DNA of 28,067 nucleotides, from assembly GCA_964393465.1 (NCBI GenBank), contig CAYMTT010000011.1:1-28067 (forward strand), in the 5' to 3' direction. Each line of letters opens with the position of its first letter. The first letter of the stretch is position 1. Origin of the DNA: CAYMTT01 sp964393465 (GTDB lineage: Bacteria > Patescibacteriota > Minisyncoccia > Minisyncoccales > MHMH01). The notes beneath the pieces are model-generated. The model had not been told where the DNA came from. It saw only the letters and a program-made list of their open reading frames with translations, and ran no database searches. The position numbers and the translations under genes are program-made. Of the stretch, positions 1 to 7,307 are shown one piece after another.

Positions 1-725
1 TTAATTAGTAAGCTATTACGCACTTTTTAAAGGATAGCTGCTTCTAAGCTAACCTCCTAACTATCAATGGAATCCTACTTCCTTAAAAACACTTAGTTCA
101 GTTTAGGGACCTTAGATGAAGATCAGGGCTGTTTCCCTTTTGACCAAGAACCTTAGTGCTCTCAGTCTGACTGCCCCGTAAATATCCTGGTATTCGGAGT
201 TTGGTTGGAGAATCTAGCAAGATGCCACGAGACTCCATCCAGTGCTCTACCCCCAAGATATATTTTCCGAGACGCTAGCCCTAAAGCTATTTCGGGGAGA
301 ACCAGCTATTACCAAGCTCGTTTAGCTTTTCACTTCTTACCACAGCTCATCCCAAGGTATTGCACGACCCACGGGTTCGGACCTTCCCCCGGCCTTTCGG
401 CGGGGTTCATCCTGGCCATGGCAAGCTCGCTTGGCTTCGGGCCGTCCGCAAATAATCAAAGAATATATATTAAAAGACGCGCTTTTAACACTCGGTTTCC
501 CTGTGCCTTCACGCCGGAAGCGCTTAGACAAATTACGTACGGACGCTCGTTGGCTCGTTCTGCAAAAAGCACACCATTACCCTGTGCAAGCACAAGGCTT
601 TGGCTCTTTGTGAGCATGACGGTTTCAGGTTCTATTTCATCGCCCTCAACGGGCTGCTTTTCACCTTTCCCTCACGGTACTGGTTCGCTATCGGTGATAT
701 CGAAGTATTTAGTCTTGGCCGAGTT

Positions 726-798
726 CCCGTACCGATTATGCTTCCGAAAAAAGTGCGCGCCGATAAAATGCGCGATGATTCAGAAGCAAAATCGGTAC
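726..798 (-). other. Extra hairpin inside 23S rRNA domain I (longest insertion)
   Basis: The arms cccgtaccgatt and aatcggtacggg pair perfectly and continue inward through tgcttc/gaagca. A GCGC/GCGC element sits near the tip. The element lies just 5' (in rRNA sense) of the conserved CTAAATAC block, where E. coli has only a short helix. It reads as an expansion segment or intervening-sequence-like stem. It is too short for a self-splicing intron with an open reading frame. Confidence 0.7.
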
Positions 799-1019
799 GG
801 GACAAAATAGTCCGGCCTGCTTCCTTCAAGGTTTTCTTCCCTCGAAGTACTCAAGAAAAACAACAAGGAGCACGAAGTGATTTTCGAATACGGGGCTGTT
901 ACCCTCTATGGCGCCCCTTTCCAGGGTGCTTCTTCTAACCATACTTCGCCTAAGTTTTCTCCCTCAGAAGTAGTCCCATCGATTAGGACTGCTCCCGACG
1001 TCATCTTCTTACAACCGCT

Positions 1020-1047
1020 CAACGAATTTCCCGAAGGAAATTCATTG
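1020..1047 (-). other. Extra hairpin inside 23S rRNA domain I (second insertion)
   Basis: gaatttcc (1024-1031) and ggaaattc (1036-1043) form a perfect 8-bp stem closed by a CGAA tetraloop. CAA/TTG flanks extend it. By eye, the surrounding stretch between the conserved AGTAGCGGCGAGCG block and the next recognisable block is tens of nucleotides longer than in E. coli. Confidence 0.6.
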
Positions 1048-1091
1048 GCTTTAGACTTGATCCCATTTCGCTCGCCGCTACTAAGGGAATG

Positions 1092-1150
1092 ATAACGAAT
1101 CTCGCTACCGTTCAATGCCGGAAACCGGCATTTAGCGATAGTGAAATTCG
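1092..1150 (-). other. Extra hairpin inside 23S rRNA domain I (5'-most insertion)
   Basis: On the rRNA strand CGAAT...ATTCG, TCGCTA/TAGCGA and ATGCCGG/CCGGCAT nest as one long stem. It sits just before the conserved AGTAGCGGCGAGCG block, where E. coli has a short connection. It is an rRNA helix extension of about 50 nt. Confidence 0.65.
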
Positions 1151-1435
1151 TTGATTCGTTTTCTTTTCCTCTGGGTACTGAGATGTTTCACTTCCCCAGG
1201 TTCACTTCCGGCTTATAGCCGGATGATTTGGTTTTTAACCAAACCGCGTTGCCGCATTCGGATATCCCCGGATCAAAGGTTGCTAGACACCTCCCCGAGG
1301 CTTTTCGCAGGCACGCCACGTCCTTCATCGTCTACGATATCCCTAGGCATCCACCGTCTGCCCTTAAATAAAATGCAATATACTCATTCACCCGGTAATG
1401 AAAAATGCCATCCATATTTAACTTATTTCAATGTT

Positions 1436-1451
1436 CGTCAAGAGAAAATAA
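1436..1451 (-). promoter_or_regulatory. Weak candidate -35 or boxA-like element just upstream of 23S rRNA
   Basis: On the minus strand, TTGACG (1441-1436) follows a T-rich stretch and lies about 60 nt from the 23S 5' end. The best -10-like match, TAAATA at 1420-1415, has only a 15-nt spacer and is poor. The overlapping string TTCTCTTGACGAACA also resembles an rRNA leader boxA antitermination element. Either reading is tentative. Confidence 0.3.
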
Positions 1452-1480
1452 AAACCGCTCTCGGAGCGGCGGTTTCGAGG
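1446..1480 (-). terminator. Hairpin with T-tract between rnhA and 23S rRNA
   Basis: On the minus strand AAACCGC (1475-1469) pairs with GCGGTTT (1458-1452), with an alternative 6-bp pairing CCGCTC/GAGCGG. TTTTTATTTT follows directly. This is the layout of an intrinsic terminator facing the 23S gene, and it lies only about 75 nt upstream of it. It would separate the protein operon from the rRNA. Alternatively it is a leader structure that rRNA antitermination reads through. Confidence 0.55.
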
Positions 1481-1501
1481 CAAATTTAAACCCCAGAAAT
1501 G

Positions 1502-1543
1502 TCAGCCGCTTCCTTTGATTGATATGGTTTCTATTTTCCTCAT
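1502..1543 (-). CDS. Possible 13-residue leader peptide in the 23S leader
   Basis: ATG (1543-1541) opens a 13-codon frame, MRKIETISIKGSG, ending in TGA at 1504-1502. It starts about 5 nt after the transcription start inferred from the promoter at 1555-1583 and ends just before the hairpin/T-tract. The ORF could be chance. It is listed because promoter, short ORF and terminator-like hairpin fit together as an attenuator-like unit or small RNA. There is no Shine-Dalgarno site. Confidence 0.2.
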   Translation of the reverse strand: MRKIETISIKGSG

Positions 1544-1554
1544 GATCAATTGCA

Positions 1555-1583
1555 AGTATATCAAAAGCCAGAAACCCTGTCAA
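1555..1583 (-). promoter_or_regulatory. Strong sigma-70-type promoter, reads toward 23S rRNA
   Basis: TTGACA (1583-1578), a 17-nt spacer and TATACT (1560-1555) on the minus strand form a near-consensus promoter. The -35 box starts about 10 nt after the rnhA stop codon. Transcription would start near 1548, about 170 nt before the 23S 5' end. This is the best candidate for an rRNA promoter dedicated to 23S. Confidence 0.65.
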
Positions 1584-1592
1584 GAACCCATG

Positions 1593-2042
1593 TTAAAACT
1601 TCAAAGATTCTTGGCTGCCCTCGTCCAAAGCTTTATTAACCTGCTTGTCGGCCTCCACATTTTCCTCCCTGGGAATCAAAAAGAAATCCAGCCTGCCGAA
1701 ATCTATCTTTAAGTTCCAAACCTGCAAAAACAAAGGCTGAATATTGGAATTGACTATCTTGTATTCCCCTTTTAACTGCTTGACCATCAGTTCCGAATCG
1801 GACCTCAACTCGAATTCCATTCTTTTAACTTTTTCTTTTCCATAAAGGGCTTTGGCTTTCTTGAGAGCGAAAATCACCGCTTTGTATTCGGCCTCGTTGT
1901 TGGTTCCCTCTCCGATGGTTTCTGAATATTCCTTGATCGCTTTTCCCTTGCCGTCGCAAAAAACCGCACCTATGGCCGCAGGTCCGGGATTTCCCCTGGA
2001 GCCGCCGTCCGTATATATGATAACCTTTTCCATAGTATCCAT
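1593..2042 (-). CDS. rnhA: Ribonuclease HI
   Basis: This 149-residue protein is the length of a stand-alone RNase HI, which cuts the RNA strand of RNA/DNA hybrids, for example Okazaki primers and R-loops. The four carboxylates of the active site are visible: Asp12 in TDGGSRGNPG, Glu50 in NNEAEY, Asp82 in RSDSELM and Asp132 in the PREEN..AD motif. The start is either the first ATG (2042) or the ATG three codons later; neither has a Shine-Dalgarno site. It is the last gene of the minus-strand string, 33 nt after the RecJ-like gene, and a strong promoter for the 23S region begins just past its stop. DNA maintenance fits its nuclease neighbour. Confidence 0.95.
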   Translation of the reverse strand: MDTMEKVIIYTDGGSRGNPGPAAIGAVFCDGKGKAIKEYSETIGEGTNNEAEYKAVIFALKKAKALYGKEKVKRMEFELRSDSELMVKQLKGEYKIVNSNIQPLFLQVWNLKIDFGRLDFFLIPREENVEADKQVNKALDEGSQESLKF

Positions 2043-2075
2043 TTTATATCAAAACAAAGAAAATTCCGATACTTC

Positions 2076-3227
2076 TCATTTAAATTGCTTTTCCAGGCAT
2101 TTTTCAAATTTTCCCAGGTTTTTGTTTTTGATTCGAAAACCGCCCGCCTTGGGATGTCCTCCGTAGGTTTCCAAAAGCTTTGAACATTTGGACATCATCT
2201 TTACTCCGTCCAAACCTTCGGGGGTTCTTACGGCGCCCTGCGATTCTCCTCCTTTTTTGCTGTAAAGGAAAATGGGCTTTTTGGAGTTTTTCTGCATCAG
2301 GGAAGCGACCGGACCCAAAGTGAGAATCTTCCAGGATTCCGATCCCTCGAATATGATCGGGGAATCTTCCTTGCCCTGAAGCTTCGATTCCACTTCCTCT
2401 TTGACTCCTATGATTCTTTCGTGGCGCAGTTTGGATTTTTCCAGGAGGTTTTCTGCCATGGCTTTGGCTTCTTCCAGAGAGGCGCAAGTCAAAAGAAGAT
2501 AGCCTTCATTGACATGATTGACGCTTTCTCCTGCATGGCAGGCGGAAATTATCTTTTGCGATATTCTTCTAACATCCATGGGTCGGGGGTCTGATCCGTT
2601 TATCTCCCAAAAAGCTTTCAGGCCAGGCCTGACCGTGTTTACCAAAGAAGAAAGCCCTTGTTCGATAAACTCCAGATTGTCTTCTTTTTTGGGCATCATA
2701 TCGGCTATAGTGGCCAAAGCCACCAACTCCAGAAAATCATTCCTCAAAGAAGAAGACATTTTCTTGCCGAGTACGGATTCTGCCACCCTGAAAACGACGC
2801 CGGCCGCCGAAAACTCTTTAAAGGGATACTTGTCCCCTTTCTGTTTGGGATTGACTATGATCGATGCCTTGGGAAGCTTTTTCAAGGGCTCGTGGTGGTC
2901 GATTATGACCACCTGGAATTTGAGTTTCTTGGCCAGATCCACTTCTTTGAAATTGGCGATCCCGCAGTCTGCCACGACCAGCAAGCCGGGAGCGTATTTC
3001 TTTAAATGCTCAAGGGCTTTTTCGTTGATGCCGTAGCCCTCCTCCTCCCTGTCGGGAAAGTAAAAAGCGGCTGCTCTGCCGCCCAGATTCCTGATGGATT
3101 CTTTCAAAATCACCACCGAAGCCATTCCATCCAAATCGGAATCTCCGTAAAGGATGATATTCTCTTTATCCTTAACCGCTTTTTTTATTCTTTCTGCCGC
3201 TTTGTCTATGTTTTTTATTCCGGCCAT
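2076..3227 (-). CDS. RecJ-like DHH/DHHA1 single-strand exonuclease or phosphoesterase
   Basis: This is a 383-residue DHH-superfamily phosphoesterase. Metal-binding motifs are GDSDLDG (Asp29, 31, 33), VADCG (Asp87) and the signature DHH at 110-112. A PFKEFSAAG motif IV follows, and GGHPKAGG near residue 360 marks the DHHA1 domain. Bacterial RecJ degrades single-stranded DNA 5' to 3' in repair and is usually more than 550 residues, because it carries an extra OB-fold domain. That region is absent here, so this is a compact core-only form, and a nanoRNase or other DHH function cannot be excluded. It begins 6 nt after pgk and is followed by rnhA. The neighbouring RNase HI supports a nucleic-acid role. 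Confidence 0.85.
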   Translation of the reverse strand: MAGIKNIDKAAERIKKAVKDKENIILYGDSDLDGMASVVILKESIRNLGGRAAAFYFPDREEEGYGINEKALEHLKKYAPGLLVVADCGIANFKEVDLAKKLKFQVVIIDHHEPLKKLPKASIIVNPKQKGDKYPFKEFSAAGVVFRVAESVLGKKMSSSLRNDFLELVALATIADMMPKKEDNLEFIEQGLSSLVNTVRPGLKAFWEINGSDPRPMDVRRISQKIISACHAGESVNHVNEGYLLLTCASLEEAKAMAENLLEKSKLRHERIIGVKEEVESKLQGKEDSPIIFEGSESWKILTLGPVASLMQKNSKKPIFLYSKKGGESQGAVRTPEGLDGVKMMSKCSKLLETYGGHPKAGGFRIKNKNLGKFEKCLEKQFK

Positions 3228-3233
3228 TGAAAT

Positions 3234-4271
3234 CTATTCCAAAGGTTTTAAGCCGGGAAGATCTTTGCCAGAAAGAAATTCCAGCATGGCTCCACCTCCG
3301 GTGGAAAGATGCCCGAACTTTTCGGCCAGTCCCGCTTGATTTATAAATTCGGCGGTTTCCCCTCCTCCGGCCACGGAAAAGGCGCCGGATCCCGCTATGG
3401 CCTCGGCGATATCCCTGGAACCTTTGGCGAATCTTTCTTCTTCTATCTTTCCCAGAGGGCCGGACCAAAAGACCGTTTTGGCAGAAGCTATCTTCTCTTT
3501 GAAAAGCTCCACGGTTTTCGGACCGATATCTTTTCCTTCGACTTCGTCCAGGGGAGGCACGATTTTCTCGGGATGTTCCAAAGGAATTTTTTTCTCGTCG
3601 ATTTCTTTCTTAATCATTCCTCCGATCAAAACCCAATCGCCCTTTTCGGATATCTTGTCGATCGCTCCGGATTTGGTCTCAACTTTTTTTCCTCCGATCA
3701 CGGCCACCAGCGGCTTTGCCGGATTTTCCAAAAGGCCCTTCATGGCCTTTATCTCGCTTTCCAGAAGCATTCCGGCGCATGAGGGAAGGAATTCGGTTAC
3801 TCCGGTTACCGACGCGTGAGCCCTGTGGGTCGTTCCAAAAGCGTCATTGACGTAAACGTCTCCCAATTCAGAAAGCGCCCTGGCGAATTCCCTATCGTTC
3901 TCCTCTTCTTCTTTGTGAAATCTTAAATTCTCAAGAATCATTATTTCTCCCGGCATCATTTGCAGGGTCCACTCTTTAATCTTTGGGCCGACGCAGTCGG
4001 GAGCCTTGGCCACCGAAAGATCGAGGTATTCTGTAAGTTTCCGCTGGAGGGGGTCGACTTTGAGCTCCTCGACGGCCTTGCCCTCGGGCCTGCCGATATG
4101 GGTCATCAAAATCACTCTGGCTTTTTTTTCAATCAAATATTCTATGGTAGGGATTGTTTTCTTGATCCTGAAGTCATCAAGAATTTCTCCGTTTTCTCCC
4201 AAGGGAACGTTGAAATCCACCCTAACCAGCGCTCTTTTTCCGAAAAAATTAAAGTCTTTGACAGTTTTCAT
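3234..4271 (-). CDS. pgk: Phosphoglycerate kinase, compact form
   Basis: The glycolytic enzyme transfers phosphate from 1,3-bisphosphoglycerate to ADP in the cytosol. N-domain substrate motifs are intact: VDFNVP (18-23), HIGRPEG (58-64), ENLRFHKEEE (114-123) and DAFGTTHRAHAS. In the nucleotide-binding C-domain GGKKV (193-197), IGPKT, WSGPLG, GGGE (302-305) and the terminal STGGGA..EFLSG block are present. The protein has only 345 residues against about 390-415 normally. Comparison with the T. maritima sequence from memory places the loss after LIGG (about residue 218), where about 45 residues of the C-domain are missing with the frame kept. All key motifs remain, so it is probably active. It sits 3 nt after the ATPase gene in one transcription string. 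Confidence 0.95.
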   Translation of the reverse strand: MKTVKDFNFFGKRALVRVDFNVPLGENGEILDDFRIKKTIPTIEYLIEKKARVILMTHIGRPEGKAVEELKVDPLQRKLTEYLDLSVAKAPDCVGPKIKEWTLQMMPGEIMILENLRFHKEEEENDREFARALSELGDVYVNDAFGTTHRAHASVTGVTEFLPSCAGMLLESEIKAMKGLLENPAKPLVAVIGGKKVETKSGAIDKISEKGDWVLIGGMIKKEIDEKKIPLEHPEKIVPPLDEVEGKDIGPKTVELFKEKIASAKTVFWSGPLGKIEEERFAKGSRDIAEAIAGSGAFSVAGGGETAEFINQAGLAEKFGHLSTGGGAMLEFLSGKDLPGLKPLE

Positions 4272-4274
4272 GAT

Positions 4275-6002
4275 TTAAAATTCTATTATCTCTCCCGGGC
4301 CTATCTCACCGCTTTTTTTTCCGCTGTCGGACTCTTTGCCGCCGGAAGAAGGCTCTTTGGTGGAAGGAGACTCTTTGCTTTCGGAAGAGTCTTTCAATTT
4401 AAGAGAATCTTTAATGGTTTTTTTGAGCTCCTGGAGATTGATTTCCTTTCTTTTGGGCCTGTTTTTGGACTCCTGCTCTTTTTTGGGCGGAGAGAAAGGA
4501 ACGGTTTTTTCCTCCATTTTTTCTTTTTCCGGAAGCGAGCTCGGCTCTTTTTTCTCCTCTTGCTGCTCTTCTTTATCTTTCATCATTTTTTTCCGGCAGG
4601 ACTTGCAGAAAACCGGCCTTTTGCCGTCTGGCTGAAAAACCACCTTGGTGTCTTTGCCGCAAACGGAACATTTGGCGTCGTAAAGGGTCGGCTGAGAGGC
4701 GGAAGACTGGGGAGAGCTCGAAGTGGTCAAGGCCTCGGACCATCTGCTGATTTTCTCTTCCACCAATTCTCTGGAAGTGCTGTATCTCTCCCGGGAAACC
4801 TTAATGATCTTTTCCACGTTGGATTCTGCAAATCCCGGAAAAGGAGGAATGGTCAAAGCCGAAAACGGGCGCCCGGCTACGCCGTCGATCATCAGCTTTA
4901 AGTATATATTGTACTTTGCCAAATTTACCAGGTCTTCTGCCATGAATTCTGGAGAAAACTCCCTTTCTATGAATTCGGCGTCGGCAGCTCCCACTCTAAA
5001 ACAAATAATGGTGCCGACGTTTCCAAAAACGGCGTCCCTCACTTTTTCTTCCATCTGAGTTATGTACTGATGGGCCAAGGTCAATGCCAAGCGATATTTT
5101 CTGGCTTCGGAAAGCACGTTGACAAAAGATTCGGTGGCGAAATTCTGGAACTCGTCCACGTACAGAAAGAAATCTTTTCTTTTCTCTTCTGGTATGTCCA
5201 CCCTCTGCATGGCCGCCAGCTGAAGCTTGGTAACCAAAAGGGCGCCCAAAAGCCTGGAATTATCCTCGCCTATCCTTCCTTTGGAAAGATTCATGATTAT
5301 TATCTTTCCCTTGTCCATCACTTCCCTCATGTCAATGGAAGAGCGCACCTGCCCGATAATATTCCTCACCAAAGGAGCGGAAATGAACTGGCCGACTTTG
5401 TTCTGAATGGCGGCCGTCGCTTCCACCTCATAGCGCTGCGTATATCTGGCGAATTCCTGCACCCAGAATGACTTGACCACCGGATCTGTAATATTATCGA
5501 CCACTTTTTTCCTGTAGTCTGCATCTGCCATCATGCGGTTAACCCCCAAAAGAGTGGCTCCCGGGTATTCCAAAAGGGCCAAAATACAGTTGTTCAGAAT
5601 GTATTCCATGCGGGCAGACCAAACGTCGGGCCAGATTTTCTTAAAAACCCCCATCAAACCCCCGGCCACCAAGTGGCGGTGTTCGGCGTCCACTTCCTCC
5701 ATTATGTTAAAAGCGATGGGATAATTGAGATCGGCAGGATTTACATATATGACATCATTGATTCTTTCGGAAGGCACGAAATTCAAAATGTCTTCGGCAG
5801 CTTCTCCGTGAGGATCTACGAACCCGATTCCGTGGCCCGCCTGTATATCCTGAATGGCCATGTTTTTGAGCATCACCGTTTTCCCCATGCCGGTTTTCCC
5901 AACGACATAAACATGCCGACGCCTGTCGTCAATTTTTATCCCGAATCTCTTCCTGGTATTCCTATAAGTGGTTTCCGCAAAAAGCGTTATGTCGTGATTC
6001 AT
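4275..6002 (-). CDS. TraD/VirD4-like type IV secretion ATPase with C-terminal zinc ribbon
   Basis: This 575-residue P-loop ATPase has Walker A GKTGMGKT (35-42), FVDPHGE (61-67), Walker B LYVDEF (280-285) and the HQY motif (311-313). This is the arrangement of HerA/VirB4/TraD-type coupling proteins, which drive DNA or protein across membranes. It has no membrane segment of its own. The gene immediately upstream encodes a membrane protein, which may be its anchor. Residues about 441-472 hold a zinc ribbon, CSVC-x17-CKSC (Cys445, 448, 466, 469). A long charged low-complexity Lys/Glu/Ser tail follows. The same ribbon type recurs as a separate gene at 24350-24538. No relaxase or pilin genes are nearby, so a conjugation system is not shown. 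Similar ATPase/membrane-protein pairs are, to my recollection, common in Patescibacteria. Confidence 0.85.
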   Translation of the reverse strand: MNHDITLFAETTYRNTRKRFGIKIDDRRRHVYVVGKTGMGKTVMLKNMAIQDIQAGHGIGFVDPHGEAAEDILNFVPSERINDVIYVNPADLNYPIAFNIMEEVDAEHRHLVAGGLMGVFKKIWPDVWSARMEYILNNCILALLEYPGATLLGVNRMMADADYRKKVVDNITDPVVKSFWVQEFARYTQRYEVEATAAIQNKVGQFISAPLVRNIIGQVRSSIDMREVMDKGKIIIMNLSKGRIGEDNSRLLGALLVTKLQLAAMQRVDIPEEKRKDFFLYVDEFQNFATESFVNVLSEARKYRLALTLAHQYITQMEEKVRDAVFGNVGTIICFRVGAADAEFIEREFSPEFMAEDLVNLAKYNIYLKLMIDGVAGRPFSALTIPPFPGFAESNVEKIIKVSRERYSTSRELVEEKISRWSEALTTSSSPQSSASQPTLYDAKCSVCGKDTKVVFQPDGKRPVFCKSCRKKMMKDKEEQQEEKKEPSSLPEKEKMEEKTVPFSPPKKEQESKNRPKRKEINLQELKKTIKDSLKLKDSSESKESPSTKEPSSGGKESDSGKKSGEIGPGEIIEF

Positions 6003-6005
6003 ATA

Positions 6006-7307
6006 TTATTCCAAAGGCAGACCCGGAGGAGCTTCCCCCCTCTTTGATTCCACTCTGGAAACGAAAGGAGCGGGAGCCACGGTCCTGCCGGGGAAATGAT
6101 AAATAGTGGCCAGTTCTTCGGTATCCAAGATGAAAGTCCCACCGGGCTTGGGGAACAAAGGGGGCATTCTTCTCACGTATTTGAAAAACAAAGCCCTTTT
6201 TCTTATATACGTCCTGCGGACCCGTAAAATATCAATGATCGGGTAGCGGTGTATCTTGGTGATGGTTTTCGGCCAGGGCTTTAAAGCATTCATGTTTTCT
6301 GTCGAAAATTGGTTGAAAAAGCTGAAAGGAATAGTTTTTGCTCCGCCGAAATACACGTCCTTGCGGGCCAGATAAATAAACCTTATGTAGCAGGAAAAAC
6401 ATCTATTTGAAATTTTTCTCTCGATGCCGGTCAGAACGTCCTTTTCTCCGGGAGTAATTCTCATTTCCGGAGGCAAAAGGTCCATGGGGCCTTTTTCTTC
6501 CCCCTGGCCGGGCATCTTCCCGAAAAACAGTTCATCGGCCGCCTCTTCAATTATCATCTTGGACTTTGGCTTTTCTGGGCGCTTGGCGATTTTGTCTGCT
6601 ATCTGCCTGCCCCTGTCTATAAAATTGTTTTCTTTGTTGGTTATGGGTTTTGCGGAAATCTGTATCCAAAGCTGCTCTCCCGGAGTCAATTTTCCCATCC
6701 CTTCCAGCAAAGTAGCCATGGGATCTATTCTTTTTTCTTCTTTGGATTCTTGTCTTTCTTCGAAAAAATCATGGTAGGTCTTTATGGGATAGACGTCGGG
6801 TTTTATCATTTCGTAATCGCAGCCCCACATTTCCCAGTCTTTATTGGGAAGATTCTGGGGAACCGATTTTACGTAGTCTTCCACGGCCGAAATTTCGGCT
6901 TCGGGATACTGGGAATACAAAGCGGATTCTATGGTATTTCTCCTGCCCTCCGCACATCTCAAATACAAACGGGGCTCTCCGCCTATGCTGGCCATTTCCA
7001 GCTGGATCGAATCCAATTGTTTTCCTTCAACCCATTTTTCCCACCAGTCGGGAGGATCGTAGGTGGCCCCCCATATGGCAGAAAACGTCTGATCCATGGA
7101 CTTCAAGGGCTTCAAAACCTCCCGGGGCATTCTTATCTCCAGCAGAACTTTTTTCTGCTTTGAAAGCCAGACTTCCATCCGCCACCAAAGCCAGAAAAAA
7201 ACAAAAGGGCCGTACAGAATGAAAGGCAGCGGAAACCACCACCAGTTCTCTATAATGGCCCAAAGATTATTTAAAAATGTGGATAAGAAAACGGCTGCTT
7301 GATCCAT
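6006..7307 (-). CDS. Membrane protein partner of the TraD-like ATPase, unknown function
   Basis: I do not recognise a characterised family. The 433-residue protein has one strongly hydrophobic, tryptophan-rich segment at about residues 14-45, then a large soluble part. The soluble part has two similar-looking alpha/beta halves, the first with EIRMPREVLKP and the second with ARKDVYFGGAK. A charged linker (about 190-280) lies between or within them. The C-terminus is proline-rich. It ends 3 nt before the ATPase start, so the two are almost surely co-translated. The membrane anchor it provides matches the lack of one in the ATPase. A role as an inner-membrane scaffold of a secretion or DNA-uptake machine is inferred from this pairing alone. 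Confidence 0.6.
   Translation of the reverse strand: MDQAAVFLSTFLNNLWAIIENWWWFPLPFILYGPFVFFWLWWRMEVWLSKQKKVLLEIRMPREVLKPLKSMDQTFSAIWGATYDPPDWWEKWVEGKQLDSIQLEMASIGGEPRLYLRCAEGRRNTIESALYSQYPEAEISAVEDYVKSVPQNLPNKDWEMWGCDYEMIKPDVYPIKTYHDFFEERQESKEEKRIDPMATLLEGMGKLTPGEQLWIQISAKPITNKENNFIDRGRQIADKIAKRPEKPKSKMIIEEAADELFFGKMPGQGEEKGPMDLLPPEMRITPGEKDVLTGIERKISNRCFSCYIRFIYLARKDVYFGGAKTIPFSFFNQFSTENMNALKPWPKTITKIHRYPIIDILRVRRTYIRKRALFFKYVRRMPPLFPKPGGTFILDTEELATIYHFPGRTVAPAPFVSRVESKRGEAPPGLPLE

Larger units (their letters stand above)
1..1377 (-). rRNA. 23S ribosomal RNA, 5' portion (partial, cut at window start)
   Basis: The reverse complement reads as the 5' part of bacterial large-subunit rRNA. Recognisable blocks are ACGGTGGATGCC near the 5' end (about 1357), GATGAAGGACGT, the AGTAGCGGCGAGCG block, the CTAAATAC and GAACCAGTACCGTGAGGGAAAGG blocks, AATAGCTGGTTCTCCCCGAAA, and the GTPase-centre segment AGAAGCAG...GCGTAATAGCT at the window edge. 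By memory of E. coli numbering, position 1 of the window lies near E. coli 1110, yet it is about 1377 nt from the 5' end here. Domain I therefore carries roughly 250-270 extra nucleotides, part of it as clear extra hairpins at 1092-1150, 1020-1047 and 726-798. The 5' end is placed by counting about 20 nt upstream of ACGGTGG and is approximate. No 16S rRNA or tRNA lies upstream on this strand. Confidence 0.95.

Noticed and set aside
720..800. Self-splicing group I intron or homing endonuclease in 23S
   Set aside because: The insertion is only about 75 nt and forms one simple stem. There is no room for an intron core or ORF.
205..1489. Several open frames of 60-201 codons on both strands at the window start
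   Set aside because: They lie inside 23S rRNA or its leader, as shown by conserved rRNA blocks. They have no protein-like motifs.
1378..1592. tRNA or 5S gene in the gap upstream of 23S
   Set aside because: No cloverleaf, T-loop GTTCGA-type sequence with matching arms, or 5S-like block could be found.
3960..4901. Plus-strand ORF of 313 codons rich in Phe and Arg
   Set aside because: It is the antisense of the Lys/Glu-rich ATPase tail and of pgk; the composition is what such a shadow gives.
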